From NCBI GenBank assembly GCA_016709495.1, contig JADJMS010000006.1, positions 62,001-126,000 of the forward strand: 64,000 nucleotides of DNA, read 5' to 3'. Shown here one piece after another: positions 9,464-18,761 of the stretch. The DNA comes from Candidatus Dechloromonas phosphorivorans. GTDB lineage: Bacteria; Pseudomonadota; Gammaproteobacteria; Burkholderiales; Rhodocyclaceae. How positions within the stretch are numbered: position 1 is the first letter of the stretch; every line of letters starts with the position of its first letter. The position numbers and the translations under genes are program-made. Below the pieces are notes generated by a model. It was not told the DNA's origin. It made no database searches and saw nothing but the letters and a program-made list of their open reading frames with translations.

Positions 9464-11825
9464 GTTTGCCCCACGCGCAGGGGAAGCCCGTCCGGACGAG
9501 CGCGACCAAGGCCAAACAGCAAGAACATGCCGAGCAGTGCACAGCAGCCAATCACCACCATCGCGCCACTTGCCGGCAGCCAGGTCAGCAACACCCCGGC
9601 CAGCAAAGGGCCGATCACACTGCCCATACGTTCGAGTGTGCGCAAGGCGACCAATACCGAGGTAGCACTGCCCGCGTCAGCCAGCTCGATGGCCAGCGCC
9701 TGCATCGGTGCGGCGGAAATCCCGGTTCCGAGACCAAGCGCGATGATGCCGAACCAGATGGACAGCGCTGGCGAAAGGATGTTTGAAGCGAGCCCGGCCA
9801 GGCCGCCCAAGCCGATCAACAACATGCCGCCGAGGACCAGTGACAGATGCCGTTGCCAGCGATCCGACAAATACGAAGCCAGTGGATTGCTCAGCGTCAG
9901 CAGGATGTAATAGAGCATGATGGCGCGACCGATTGCTGCCGGAGAATAGTCGGCGGCCTGCAAGCCAAGCGGCGTCAGAAAGAAGAGAAAGCCGGCCAGG
10001 CTGATCTTGGCGGGAATCGCCGCGCCCAGCATCAAGCTCATGAAGCGCCGGTTACGTAGCAGCGGCTTGAGATCGGCAAGTCGAAAATTTGCCTGTGGCG
10101 CGCTGCTTGTTGCCAGATTGCGCTGACTCACGGCAAAAATCACAAACCCGCTCACGGCGGCGAACGCTGAAATGACCAGGACCGCCCGGTAGCCGAGGCG
10201 CTCGGCGAGAACGCCGCCGATCGAAGTGCCGCAAATGGCGGCAATACTGACTGCAGCAACGAACAAGGCCAGTCCGCGCGCCCGGTTTTCGCCGCTGGTC
10301 GTGGCGATGATCTGTCGCTGGCAAGCCATGGTACCCAGCGCATAACCCGTCGCACAAAGCGCACGAGCGGCCAGCAGCGACCAGTAATGCCCGGTCAGCG
10401 CCATCCAGACAAAGCCGCTGGCGGCCAATAAAGCACCGAGGGCAAACACCCGGCGCGGCCCATATCGATCAGCCCAACCGCCGGCATAGGGTGTGGTCAA
10501 CGCAAAAAACACCATGTAAACAGCAATCGGCAGGCTCACCGCCGTACTGTGCGTCACCCCGCCGGCAGCGGCAAAATCGCTGAAGAACAGCGGCAGGAAG
10601 GCGCGCGTCAATTCTTCCGAGAGGATGAAGAGAAACAAGGGCAGACGGAGCGACTGGGCACTGGAGACAGCGCCTGCCACGCCCCGCTGGGCGACCAGCG
10701 AGGCGAGCAGTTCGCGAAAAACCAGGATGGTAACTAGCAGCACCACCGCCACATCAGCCGCAATCGCCCACAGGGCGCGTTCGACAAACGCCTGATCAGG
10801 CATCACCGACAGTTCGCCGATCACCACCCCGCCAGCATGGATCGCTACCTTGCTGACTGGATCGGATGCTGGTGTTGACGGTGCCGCCGGCTGTCCGCCA
10901 TCCCCCCTCGCCAAATTAAGGCTGATTCTGGCCAGATCAGGATTGTGCGCCAGCACTTCAGCGAAATAGGCACTAGCGCCCACCAGCTTCGCCGGAGGAA
11001 TACCAATGCTTACCGCGTATTCAATTTTTTAGCTAGTGTTTCGGCTACGGCGGCAGCTTTGGCGTTGATCGCCGGCTGCAGGCTGCCCGCCAACTGCTCC
11101 CGCGACTGCCAGGCAAGAAAGGCGCTCGCCAGCAGCGTCGGGAGCAGGACCAGCGCCATCAATTTCCCACCAGAAATCTGTCGGCGCCAGACCCGGTCAA
11201 AAACAAACACCAAGGCAATCCCGGAGCCGATGGCGAGGAGCGCCAACTTAAACAACATCTCCTGCTCCAGTTCGACCTCCTGCGCCTGAAGTGGCAGCGG
11301 ATCAAGCTCCAGCAGCAGCCCACCAACGGCCCTGCCGCCACTATCATTGACCAGCAGCGCCAGCGTCGGTGAATGCAACGAGTTGTGCGACCATCGATTG
11401 CCGGCTTTGATCAGCGGAATCAGCACAGCATCGTCAACTGCTTGCCCCTGGCGCCCGGCAGCGGTCGAAAAATCGATCTGGCTGCTGCGATCCTTCGCCC
11501 CCGGCGTTTGTGTCAGCGAGAACATACTGGCTACGGCGATTCCCGTTGCCGGTCCGGGCAATGGCGCAAGCTGCATTTGCATCTGCCGCATTTCCGAAAC
11601 TTCCAGCCCGGAAAGAGTAGCCGTCGCCATCGCCGACTGGGTGGCCGAAACCGTGATTTCGGCGCGCGAAATGGCAAGTTCGACAAGCAGGCTACGGTGC
11701 TTATGCACCAGCAAGAAACCAAGGCAGGCCAATGCCAGAAAATGCGCCAGCAGCAAAAATAGCAGCGCACGCGCCAGCGAAGGCTGTTGCGGCGAAACTT
11801 GCGGGGAATCAGAATTGAACTGCAT
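9460..11825 (-). CDS. Periplasmic sensor-MFS transporter fusion, frameshift in A-run
   Basis: Two frames (11010-11879 and 9460-10983) join into about 788 residues. Adding one A to the A6 run near 11029-11034 turns AKKLNTR-stop into AKKIEYAVSIGIPP, which reads on into GASAYFAEVL. Part 1 is an N-terminal helix (LLFLLLAHFLALACLGFLLV), a large periplasmic sensor-like region and a second helix. Part 2 is another periplasmic region, a helix (VAVVLLVTILVFRELL) and a full MFS transporter of about 12 helices with the loop 2-3 motif GGWADRYGPRRVF. The N-terminus resembles transmembrane kinase sensors but is fused to a permease. Start uncertain: ATG at 11825, or TTG at 11879. First gene of the operon with the binding protein. 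Confidence 0.72.
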
Positions 11826-11891
11826 CGGCGCGTTTGGGATTTTGATTGTTATGCTGAGCAGACGAGAAAGCGAATGCAAGTCGCTTGGGCA

Positions 11892-11916
11892 TTGACAGGA
11901 GATCAGTATTTATAAT
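11892..11916 (+). promoter_or_regulatory. Candidate promoter for caspase-FGE operon
   Basis: TTGACA at 11892-11897 and a perfect TATAAT at 11911-11916. The 13-base spacer is too short for a normal sigma70 promoter, so the -10 alone may be used. It lies 24 bases before the chosen start at 11941. Confidence 0.3.
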
Positions 11917-11940
11917 ACGGGACATTCACCGGAGATGTGT

Positions 11941-13810
11941 ATGCGCTGTACCCAAATGGTCTTCCAAATCTGGCGGCAACTGGTCCTGATCGCCATCGGC
12001 ATGCTTATCGGCTGTGGGCAGGGCTGGGCTGCAGCGCCCGAAAAACGGGTGGCGCTGGTCATCGGCAATAATGACTACCGCACCGTGACCAAGCTCGACA
12101 AAGCGACCAACGATGCGAAGGCCGTCGGCCGTGAACTGACCCGCCTTGGTTTCGAGGTGATTTCCGTCTCGAATGTCAGCCAGAAGCGGATGAATCAGGT
12201 GATCAACGAGTTCTCGCAAAAGGTTTCCGGCGGCGGCGTTGGCGTTTTCTTCTTTGCCGGCCACGGGATGCAGATCAACAACCAGAACTTTCTGCTACCG
12301 GTTGATTTTGAGTTACCGAATGACGCCAACGATGTGGCCGATCAGTCAATCAGCCTGCAAAGTATTCAGGACAAGCTGGCCGATGCCAAAGCGCGTTTCT
12401 CCCTGCTGGTGATTGATGCCTGCCGTGACAATCCGCTGCCCAAGAAAGCTGGCCGCAGCCTCGCAGTATCGCGCGGACTGGCCGCTCCCTCGGCGCCCAA
12501 CGGACAGGTGGTTCTCTTCTCTGCCGGCGCCCATCAGCAAGCACTCGACAAACTGAGCGATGACGACAACAACCCGAACGGCCTGTTCACCCGCGAATTC
12601 ATCCCGCTCATTTCAACGCCTGGCCTCAGCGTCACCGATGCCCTGAAGCGGGTACGCTCTTCGGTCACGCGCAAAGCCAAGGCGATAGGCCATGAGCAAA
12701 ATCCGGCGCTTTACGACCAGACCGACGGCGACTTTTTCTTCGTTGCAGGCGCCGCACCTGGCAACACAAAGGCAGCTCCGCAAACCGAAACAATACAGCG
12801 CATCGACCCAATGGCCGTTGAACTGAGTTTCTGGGAAAGCATCAAGGGCAGCGACAACAACGAAGATTTCCGCGCCTATCTCAACAAATACCCGGACGGC
12901 CAGTTTATCGAATTGGCGCAAAGCCGCCTGCGCCGCGCTTTCAATAGCGGCGACAAGTCTGGCGGCACAACACGCGGCAGCGCCGGCAAGGAGGATTGCG
13001 CGGACTGCCCGGAGATGGTCGACATCCCGCCTGGCGAATTCCTCATGGGTGCGGCGCGCAACGAGGTCGACAGCGGCGATCACGAAAGGCCGCGTCATAG
13101 CGTAAAAAATTCCGAATGCCTTTGCGGCCAGCCGCCATGAAATAACCGTGCGCCAATTTACCGCCTTCGTCGATGCCACCGGGCACAAGGCCGAGGGCAG
13201 TTGCAATGTCTGGTCCGGTTCAAACTGGGAAAATCAGCCAGGCAAATCCTGGCGCGACCCCGGTTTTTCACAAACCGGCACGCACCCTGTGGTCTGTGTC
13301 AGCTGGAATGATGCCCGCGCCTATAGCAGCTGGCTGTCGCGCCTCACCGGCAAACACTATCGCCTGCCCACAGAGTCGGAATGGGAATACATGGCACGCG
13401 GCGGCACACGGACTTCGCGTTTCTGGGGTGATGACCCGGCCTTGGCCTGCGAGTTCGCCAATGTCCATGACGCAACAACGCAGAGCGCGCACAAATTCGC
13501 CTGGGAGCCGCACGAATGCAAGGATGGCTTTGCGGCAACAGCACCGGTTGGCCGCTTCAAGGCCAATCCCTTCGGCCTGCACGATACAGCCGGCAATACC
13601 TGGGAGTGGGTTGAGGATTGTTTCAACACCAATTACGTCAACGCGCCCAATGACGGCTCGGCACGGGTTACCGACGATTGCGGTCGCCGGGTCTATCGCG
13701 GTGGCGGCTGGAGCGGCCCCTCTTCCGTGCGCTCGGCGACGCGCACCGGCAATCCGCCCAGCTATCGCTCGCAACTACTTGGCTTCCGGGTTGTGCGGGC
13801 GCTGGATTGA
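11941..13810 (+). CDS. Secreted caspase-like (C14) protein with FGE-sulfatase domain; frameshift in A6
   Basis: Frames 11935-13140 and 13148-13810 join into one protein of about 620 residues. Removing one A from the A6 run at 13104-13109 restores HSVKIPNAFAASRHEITVRQFTAF. A signal peptide ends near GQGWAAA. The caspase-like domain (about 30-265) has the catalytic His in FFFAGHGMQ and Cys in VIDACRDNPLP. A linker with CADCPEM leads to a formylglycine-generating-enzyme fold (about 355-620: LPTESEWEYMARGG, NTWEWVEDCF, VYRGGGWSGPSSVRSATR). Start at 11941 because GGAG (11931-11934) is 6 bases before it but directly abuts the ATG at 11935. Family knowledge: such orthocaspases are Arg/Lys-specific peptidases. 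The sirtuin gene follows after 9 bases. Confidence 0.85.
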
Positions 13811-13819
13811 GGGTTGGGC

Positions 13820-14635
13820 ATGAAGCAGTCCGTTATTGAACAGGCCGCCAGCCTGATCAAGGATGCCGATGGCCTGCTGATCACCGCAGGTGCCGGCATG
13901 GGTGTTGATTCCGGCCTGCCGGATTTTCGTGGGCGCGAAGGCTTCTGGCGCGCTTACCCGGCGCTGGCCAAGGCCCGCATTGATTTCGCCGAAGCCGCCA
14001 GCCCCGAGACTTTTCGCCGCGATGCACGACTCGGCTGGGGCTTTTACGGCCACCGCCTGGCGCTCTACCGGCGTACCGTGCCGCATGCCGGTTTCCACAT
14101 CCTGCAGCGCTGGGCAGAGAAAATGCCAGCCGGAGCTTTCGTTTTCACGAGCAACGTCGACGGCCAGTTTGCCAAGGCTGGTTTTGATCCTTCGCGCATT
14201 TGCGAGGTGCACGGTTCGATCCACCACCTGCAATGTCTGGAACCTTGTAACGAGAAGATCTGGGCCGCAGATGAGGTGCAACCGGAAGTTGATGAAAGCA
14301 CCTGCCGGCTGACTTCGGATTTGCCACACTGCCCGCACTGCGGCCAATTGGCGCGACCGAATATTTTGATGTTTGGCGACTGGGGCTGGCTCGAGCGCCG
14401 CACCCAGCTGCAGCAATCACGTCTTGATGCCTGGCGGCGCGGGGTAAAAAAGTTGGTGGTGATCGAACTCGGTGCCGGCACCGCCATACCGACCGTGCGC
14501 TGGTTTGGCGAGACGCTGGGTGTGCCGCTGATCCGCCTCAACCCAACCGATGCAGATGTCGACAGCGCCATTGGCGTCAGCCTGCAATCCGGCGCCTTGG
14601 TCGGGCTGCAGGCAATAGACGCAGTGCTTGGCTAA
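13820..14635 (+). CDS. Sirtuin (Sir2-family) NAD-dependent deacylase
   Basis: 271 residues from the ATG of MKQSVIEQAA. NAD-binding motifs: GAGMGVDSGLPDFRG, TSNVDGQF (equivalent to TQNVDG, with Ser for Gln), the catalytic His in EVHGS, and a zinc site built from CLEPC and CPHCG. The C-terminal part carries ELGAGTAIPTVRWF in place of the usual GTS motif. Family knowledge: transfers an acyl group from lysine to NAD, giving O-acyl-ADP-ribose; some Sir2 proteins are NADases in defence. It lies 9 bases after the caspase-FGE gene, so the two are probably one operon. It converges with the hydrolase at 14639. Confidence 0.85.
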   Translation: MKQSVIEQAASLIKDADGLLITAGAGMGVDSGLPDFRGREGFWRAYPALAKARIDFAEAASPETFRRDARLGWGFYGHRLALYRRTVPHAGFHILQRWAEKMPAGAFVFTSNVDGQFAKAGFDPSRICEVHGSIHHLQCLEPCNEKIWAADEVQPEVDESTCRLTSDLPHCPHCGQLARPNILMFGDWGWLERRTQLQQSRLDAWRRGVKKLVVIELGAGTAIPTVRWFGETLGVPLIRLNPTDADVDSAIGVSLQSGALVGLQAIDAVLG

Positions 14636-14638
14636 GTT

Positions 14639-15478
14639 TTAGCGGGCAGCCAGCAACTCGACCAACTCAGCCGTAAAGCGCGGCGGATCGATCAGTTGCG
14701 GGCAATGATCGGCCGTTTCATAGCAACTCAGTTTGGCGTTGGCGATGTGGTTGAGCAAATAATGCGCGGTCGCTGCCGTGTAGAAATTGCTTTGCGCGCC
14801 GAAAGAGAGCAGCGTTGGCACGTTGATCAATGGCATGACATCACGGTAGTCCGCAGCAACCAAAGATTTCCAGATCGAAATCTGCGGCTGCGGGTCGAGT
14901 TTTTGCAGGTTCTTACGTGATTCCTGCCAGCCAGAACTGTTGCGGTCGTAGGTTTCCCGCGAGCGGGTGTTGAGGCCGTGGGCAATCAGGCGCAATACCG
15001 CTTCGGCAAAATCCTCTTCCAGATCATTGAGCAGCCCTTGCGAACGGGCGGCGTCAAAATCGCCGTAGATACCGTTGGCCCAGGTGGCATCAGTCACCAA
15101 CTTAGGTGACTGGTCGATGATGCAGATGTGCGAAAGACGGTCGCAGCCATGATCGCGAATGTATTGCCAGAGCGTCAGCGCACCCATCGAATGGCCGACC
15201 ACGGCCACTTTGTCGAGCTGGAAATGATCAAGCAGGTTTTCCACATCACGCGCCAGGCGTGCAACATCCGGTGATTGCGTAATGCTCAGCGGATGCCCAC
15301 CGTGCCCACGCGCATCCGGCCGAAAAATCCGGTGCTGCGGTGACAGCGCCTCCAGCAAAGGGCGCCAAACAGTGTGGCTCGATGTCCAGCCATGCAGGAA
15401 AAGGATGGGCGAACCGCTGCCGGAAACGCTCAGGTGGAGTTGTTCGCCGTCGTCGGCGGTGAAAGTGTTCATATACAA
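14639..15478 (-). CDS. Alpha/beta-hydrolase
   Basis: 279 residues. Complete alpha/beta-hydrolase core: oxyanion segment LFLHGWTSSHTVW, nucleophile elbow VGHSMGALT, acid near VPTLLSFGAQSNFY and catalytic His in ETADHCPQL. No signal peptide. Esterase, haloperoxidase or lactonase activity are all possible; the substrate cannot be read from the sequence. An alternative start is the second Met two codons in. It overlaps the end of the HEPN gene by 10 bases and may be co-transcribed with it. Confidence 0.82.
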   Translation of the reverse strand: MYMNTFTADDGEQLHLSVSGSGSPILFLHGWTSSHTVWRPLLEALSPQHRIFRPDARGHGGHPLSITQSPDVARLARDVENLLDHFQLDKVAVVGHSMGALTLWQYIRDHGCDRLSHICIIDQSPKLVTDATWANGIYGDFDAARSQGLLNDLEEDFAEAVLRLIAHGLNTRSRETYDRNSSGWQESRKNLQKLDPQPQISIWKSLVAADYRDVMPLINVPTLLSFGAQSNFYTAATAHYLLNHIANAKLSCYETADHCPQLIDPPRFTAELVELLAAR

Positions 15479-15912
15479 AACTCAGGATGATTACGTTTAA
15501 GCCATGCCTTGGTATGTTGTAGCAATTGAGCTGCCTGCTTCAGACATTCCAGCACCACGGCTTCGGTGACGGGATCGCCCTCATAGTCATTCAAGTTTCT
15601 CTGTTTGCGCAGCGCATCGAGAATAATGACATCGTGTTGTGTCAGACCCAAGGTTTTCGGTAACACCTGAATCGCCGTTTGATGGTGTCCAGGCTGGCTA
15701 GTGGAGGAGCGATACCCGTTCGCCCAAAGTCCGATCATCGCGCATTGCATGATGGCTCTGTAGGCAGCATCGAAACGATTTTCAGGACTCAAGCCCTGAA
15801 TATCCGCATCGGCCAGGTTACGTTCAGCGGCTGATAACAGCCGCTGAACCCCTGCAGGCTTGGCACTAAAGCTTTGTAACTTGTGTATAGCCAGCAAGTT
15901 TTCCAAGGTCAT
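15469..15912 (-). CDS. HEPN-domain protein, partner of MNT nucleotidyltransferase
   Basis: 147 residues, all-helical pattern of a HEPN domain (FDAAYRAIMQCAMIGLWANGY ... LDALRKQRNLNDYEGD). In RNase HEPN toxins the active motif is R-x4-6-H; here RNLNDYEG has Tyr where the His is expected, so classical RNase activity is uncertain. It is the second gene of a pair: its start overlaps the MNT gene by 47 bases. Family knowledge: HEPN-MNT pairs are type VII toxin-antitoxin systems in which MNT modifies (AMPylates) the HEPN toxin. The missing His leaves open a non-toxic binding partner. Confidence 0.72.
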   Translation of the reverse strand: MTLENLLAIHKLQSFSAKPAGVQRLLSAAERNLADADIQGLSPENRFDAAYRAIMQCAMIGLWANGYRSSTSQPGHHQTAIQVLPKTLGLTQHDVIILDALRKQRNLNDYEGDPVTEAVVLECLKQAAQLLQHTKAWLKRNHPEFCI

Positions 15913-16468
15913 CCGTGTTGCCTACGATAAAAAGTTTGGGGGTTTCCAGAATTTCATGGGCGAATACATCCCCTGACTGAATTCGTCGAGCAAATTCGTC
16001 CGGATTGTAAATGACGGGGTTGATTTCTCGCTGCAGGATCGATTGCGCGGGATGTAATGCCTTGACGACATCGGCAAAGCCGAAATCACCAATCAACAGC
16101 AGATCGACATCACTTCCTGCGTGCTCCTCGCCACGGGCAATGGAACCGAAGACCAGCGCCAGTTGTGGGTTGAGCGTACTAAGCGCCTGTTCGAGCACAC
16201 CGACCAGACCTGTCGTTTTGCGAAACAGACCGGCCAATTCGGCAAATACCGGGCACTCGCGATTTGCCTGGTAACGCACCTGATTTCCCTGCGCCTTGCG
16301 CCGCAATAACCCGGCCCCGGCAAGGCGGGAAAGCTCCTTGTGCAGCGTTCCCGCCGCGGTATCTGTAAGCCGGGCAAGCTCCCTGACGTGATAGTCAGTG
16401 TCAGGATTGAGCAACAGAAGGCTCAAAACGCGCTGACGATATGTGCCAAAAAGTATGTCCATCAACAT
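15866..16468 (-). CDS. wHTH-fused minimal nucleotidyltransferase (MntA-like antitoxin)
   Basis: 200 residues from the ATG preceded by AAAGGAG; the longer reading back to 16489 overlaps the operator. An N-terminal ArsR-like winged helix (YHVRELARLTDTAAGTLHKELSRLAGAGLLRR, residues about 25-85) is fused to a minimal nucleotidyltransferase with GSIARGEEHAGSDVDLLL, the GS-x10-DxD metal-binding motif (about 105-125). Family knowledge: MNT antitoxins transfer AMP to HEPN toxins. The winged helix probably gives autoregulation through the palindrome at 16488-16512. First gene of the pair with the HEPN gene. Confidence 0.8.
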   Translation of the reverse strand: MLMDILFGTYRQRVLSLLLLNPDTDYHVRELARLTDTAAGTLHKELSRLAGAGLLRRKAQGNQVRYQANRECPVFAELAGLFRKTTGLVGVLEQALSTLNPQLALVFGSIARGEEHAGSDVDLLLIGDFGFADVVKALHPAQSILQREINPVIYNPDEFARRIQSGDVFAHEILETPKLFIVGNTDDLGKLAGYTQVTKL

Positions 16469-16487
16469 TTGTAGCTCCTTTGGCTTC

Positions 16488-16512
16488 AAATGTAGCCTAA
16501 TGGACTACATTT
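16488..16512. promoter_or_regulatory. Palindromic operator upstream of wHTH-MNT gene
   Basis: Perfect 8-bp inverted repeat AAATGTAG/CTACATTT with a 9-base spacer, 19 bases upstream of the gene start. A related TTTGTAG half-site lies at 16468-16474. This is the layout expected for autoregulation by the fused winged helix. Confidence 0.6.
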
Positions 16513-16523
16513 AACAAGCCCCC

Positions 16524-16760
16524 TCAGCCGCCTTGTAGCCAACCAGCAATTTCTCCCCGACTCGGAATGCGCCCGGAAGATTTGACGACTTCATTGATGA
16601 CCAGCGCCGGGGTACTCATGACCTGATAAGCCATGATGTCCTGCATTTCGGTGACGTGCTCAAATGTTGCGGTCAACTTCAATTCCGCGGCAATTTCTTT
16701 GGCCAGTTGCTCCAGTCGATTGCACTTGGCACAACCCGTTCCCAAAATCTTGATCAACAT
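16524..16760 (-). CDS. Small thioredoxin-like redox protein
   Basis: 78 residues with the redox pair in GTGCAKCNRL and the cis-Pro segment MSTPALVINE, as in the thioredoxin_3/redox-active disulfide family that accompanies PF03773 permeases. ATG at 16760 is preferred to GTG at 16769 because AAAGG lies 8 bases upstream. Last gene of the arsenic operon, 12 bases after the permease. Inference: it keeps the permease or ArsC reduced. Confidence 0.85.
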   Translation of the reverse strand: MLIKILGTGCAKCNRLEQLAKEIAAELKLTATFEHVTEMQDIMAYQVMSTPALVINEVVKSSGRIPSRGEIAGWLQGG

Positions 16761-16772
16761 GATGCTCACCTT

Positions 16773-17825
16773 TCACAACAACCAGTTAAACACGTAACCA
16801 ACGAGCAGAATGCCGATGGCGACCACGCCGGCAAAGGTAGCAATCAGCGTCGGCTTGAGCGCCTTGCGCAGGATGATCATTTCCGGCGCCGAGAGAGCGA
16901 TGACACTCATCATAAAGGCGAGCACGGTACCCAGCGCGGCACCCTTGCCGATCAGCGCTTCGACAATAGGAATGACGCCGGCCGCATTGGTGTACATCGG
17001 CACGCCGAGCAGCACCGCTGCCGGTACCGCCCACCAGACATCCTTGCCCATGAAAGAGGCCATGAAGTCCTCCGGCACATAGCCATGGATGCCGGCTCCG
17101 AGCGCAATGCCGGCCAGAATGTAGGGCCACACCTTGCCGACGATTTCCTTGACGTGATCGACGCCAGCTTCAAAACGCGCTACCCAGGTCAGTTGCTCAC
17201 CGTGATGCTCTGCCGTCTGCCCGCCAAGTATTTTTTGCACCCAATCTTCAAGAAAACGCTCCATTTTGAGCTTGCCGATAACCATCCCGGCAACGATGGC
17301 GACCAGCAGCCCCAGGCCAAGATAGAGAGCAGCCACCTTCCAGCCGAACATACCAAAGAGCAGTACCAGCGCCACTTCGTTGACCATCGGCGCCGAGATC
17401 AGGAAGGAAAAAGTCACACCGAGTGGCACACCGGCCGACAAAAAGCCAATGAACAGCGGCACCGCCGAGCAGGAACAAAACGGGGTAACGATACCGAGCG
17501 AGGCGGCCAGCACATTGCCAACGCCTTCGCGCTTGCCGGAAAGCATGGCACGCGTGCGTTCCGGCGAAAAGAAGGTCTGGATGACGCCCATGATGAAAAC
17601 AATGCCGGTCAGCAGCAGCACCACCTTGGGACTATCGTAGAAAAAGAAATGCAGCGCCTCGCCGGTGCGCGTTTGTCGCGACAGGCCGAGCAGTGAGATC
17701 ACCCAGTCGGCAAAGGCGGTGAGCTGGTTGTAGGCGAACAACCAGATGCTGGCGGCGACGGCAATGCCGACCAGCCACTGGATCAGTTTGCTGCGTTCCG
17801 ATGCTGCGGTGAGGTTCGGGTTCAT
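16773..17825 (-). CDS. Permease of PF03773 (ArsP/DUF318) family
   Basis: 350 residues, about eight to ten membrane helices, with the family signature TPFCSCSAVPLFIGF in a re-entrant region and PMYTNAAGVIPIV. Relatives include ArsP, which exports trivalent organoarsenicals, and permeases found with thioredoxin-like proteins. The Cys pair in FCSCS suggests a metalloid or sulfur-reactive ligand. It sits 3 bases after the CDF gene and before the thioredoxin-like gene, inside the ars operon, which supports a metalloid role. Confidence 0.82.
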   Translation of the reverse strand: MNPNLTAASERSKLIQWLVGIAVAASIWLFAYNQLTAFADWVISLLGLSRQTRTGEALHFFFYDSPKVVLLLTGIVFIMGVIQTFFSPERTRAMLSGKREGVGNVLAASLGIVTPFCSCSAVPLFIGFLSAGVPLGVTFSFLISAPMVNEVALVLLFGMFGWKVAALYLGLGLLVAIVAGMVIGKLKMERFLEDWVQKILGGQTAEHHGEQLTWVARFEAGVDHVKEIVGKVWPYILAGIALGAGIHGYVPEDFMASFMGKDVWWAVPAAVLLGVPMYTNAAGVIPIVEALIGKGAALGTVLAFMMSVIALSAPEMIILRKALKPTLIATFAGVVAIGILLVGYVFNWLL

Positions 17826-17828
17826 GGC

Positions 17829-18761
17829 TTAATGCCTTATCAAACGGATCGGTTGCGGCTTGTTTTCGGGATTTTCGGCGGGCTGAAACGTGACGTGCTC
17901 TATACCTTGCACTTTGGCAACCGCAGTCAGCGCGATGAGAACCGCTGGCCAGTCGCCGAGACTATTCAGCCGGACATGCGCCGAGAGGGCGAGACGTTCC
18001 GCCGCAATCGGCCAGACATGCAGATCATGCACCTCGGTAACACCAGTCACCCCGGCCAAAGCACGACCGAGCACTTCAATGTCGAGATGAAACGGCACAC
18101 CGTCCAAAGTGGCATGCAGCGCCTCGCGTAGCAAACGCACGCAGGAAAAGAGAATCAGGCCGGCGATCAGAATCGACAACAGCGGGTCAATCGGCGTCCA
18201 GCCAGTGAACCAGATCACGGTGCCCGCCGCGATGGCGGCCACTGAGCCGAGAACATCACCCATGACGTGGAGCAGCGCGGCACGGATGTTGAGATTTTGC
18301 TCACCGCGCGACAAGATCCAGGCAACCAGCAGATTGATCAGCAGGCCGACCACCGCCACGACGCTGACCGTTGCACCATCGATGCTGCCCTGATCGTGCA
18401 AGCGACGCCAGGCCTCAATCGCAATACCCAGAACCACCACCAGCATGGTCAGCGCATTGAACAAGGCAGCCAGCAATTCGGCCCGGCCCAGTCCGTAGGT
18501 ATGGCGGCGGCTCGGCGGCCGTGCCGCCAGCCAGGCAGCCAGCGCCGAAATACCGAGTGAGGCACCATCAGTCACCATATGCCCGGCATCGGCGAGCAAG
18601 GCCAGCGAACCGGAACGCCAGCCGGCAATGAATTCGACGATGGAAAAACCGATGGTCAGGACCAGCGCGATCAGCAGCGTTTTGCCGGCTGCCGAATGGC
18701 TGTGTGGGTGGTCATGATCATGGTTGTGGCCATGCTCATGACCGGATTTGCAGTCAGGCAC
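17829..18761 (-). CDS. Cation diffusion facilitator (CzcD/ZitB-like)
   Basis: 310 residues. A His-rich N-terminus (HEHGHNHDHDHPHSHS) precedes six membrane helices. The zinc-site helices carry ALLADAGHMVTDG (H-x3-D) and a matching site in VMGDVLGSVAAI. A cytoplasmic C-terminal domain (VTGVTEVHDLHVWPI) completes the family architecture. Family knowledge: exports Zn2+, Co2+ or Cd2+ by proton antiport as a dimer. It overlaps the acr3 end by 8 bases. Its place inside an arsenic operon is unusual. Confidence 0.9.
   Translation of the reverse strand: MPDCKSGHEHGHNHDHDHPHSHSAAGKTLLIALVLTIGFSIVEFIAGWRSGSLALLADAGHMVTDGASLGISALAAWLAARPPSRRHTYGLGRAELLAALFNALTMLVVVLGIAIEAWRRLHDQGSIDGATVSVVAVVGLLINLLVAWILSRGEQNLNIRAALLHVMGDVLGSVAAIAAGTVIWFTGWTPIDPLLSILIAGLILFSCVRLLREALHATLDGVPFHLDIEVLGRALAGVTGVTEVHDLHVWPIAAERLALSAHVRLNSLGDWPAVLIALTAVAKVQGIEHVTFQPAENPENKPQPIRLIRH

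Noticed and set aside
11010..11040. Programmed frameshifting in A-runs
   Set aside because: The indels occur in many unrelated genes, in both directions and in different bases, so a technical cause is simpler.
16656..17696. 346-codon plus-strand frame through the arsenic operon
   Set aside because: It is antisense to the clearly conserved permease and thioredoxin genes, has no family resemblance and has the Gln/His/Arg-rich composition of a shadow frame.
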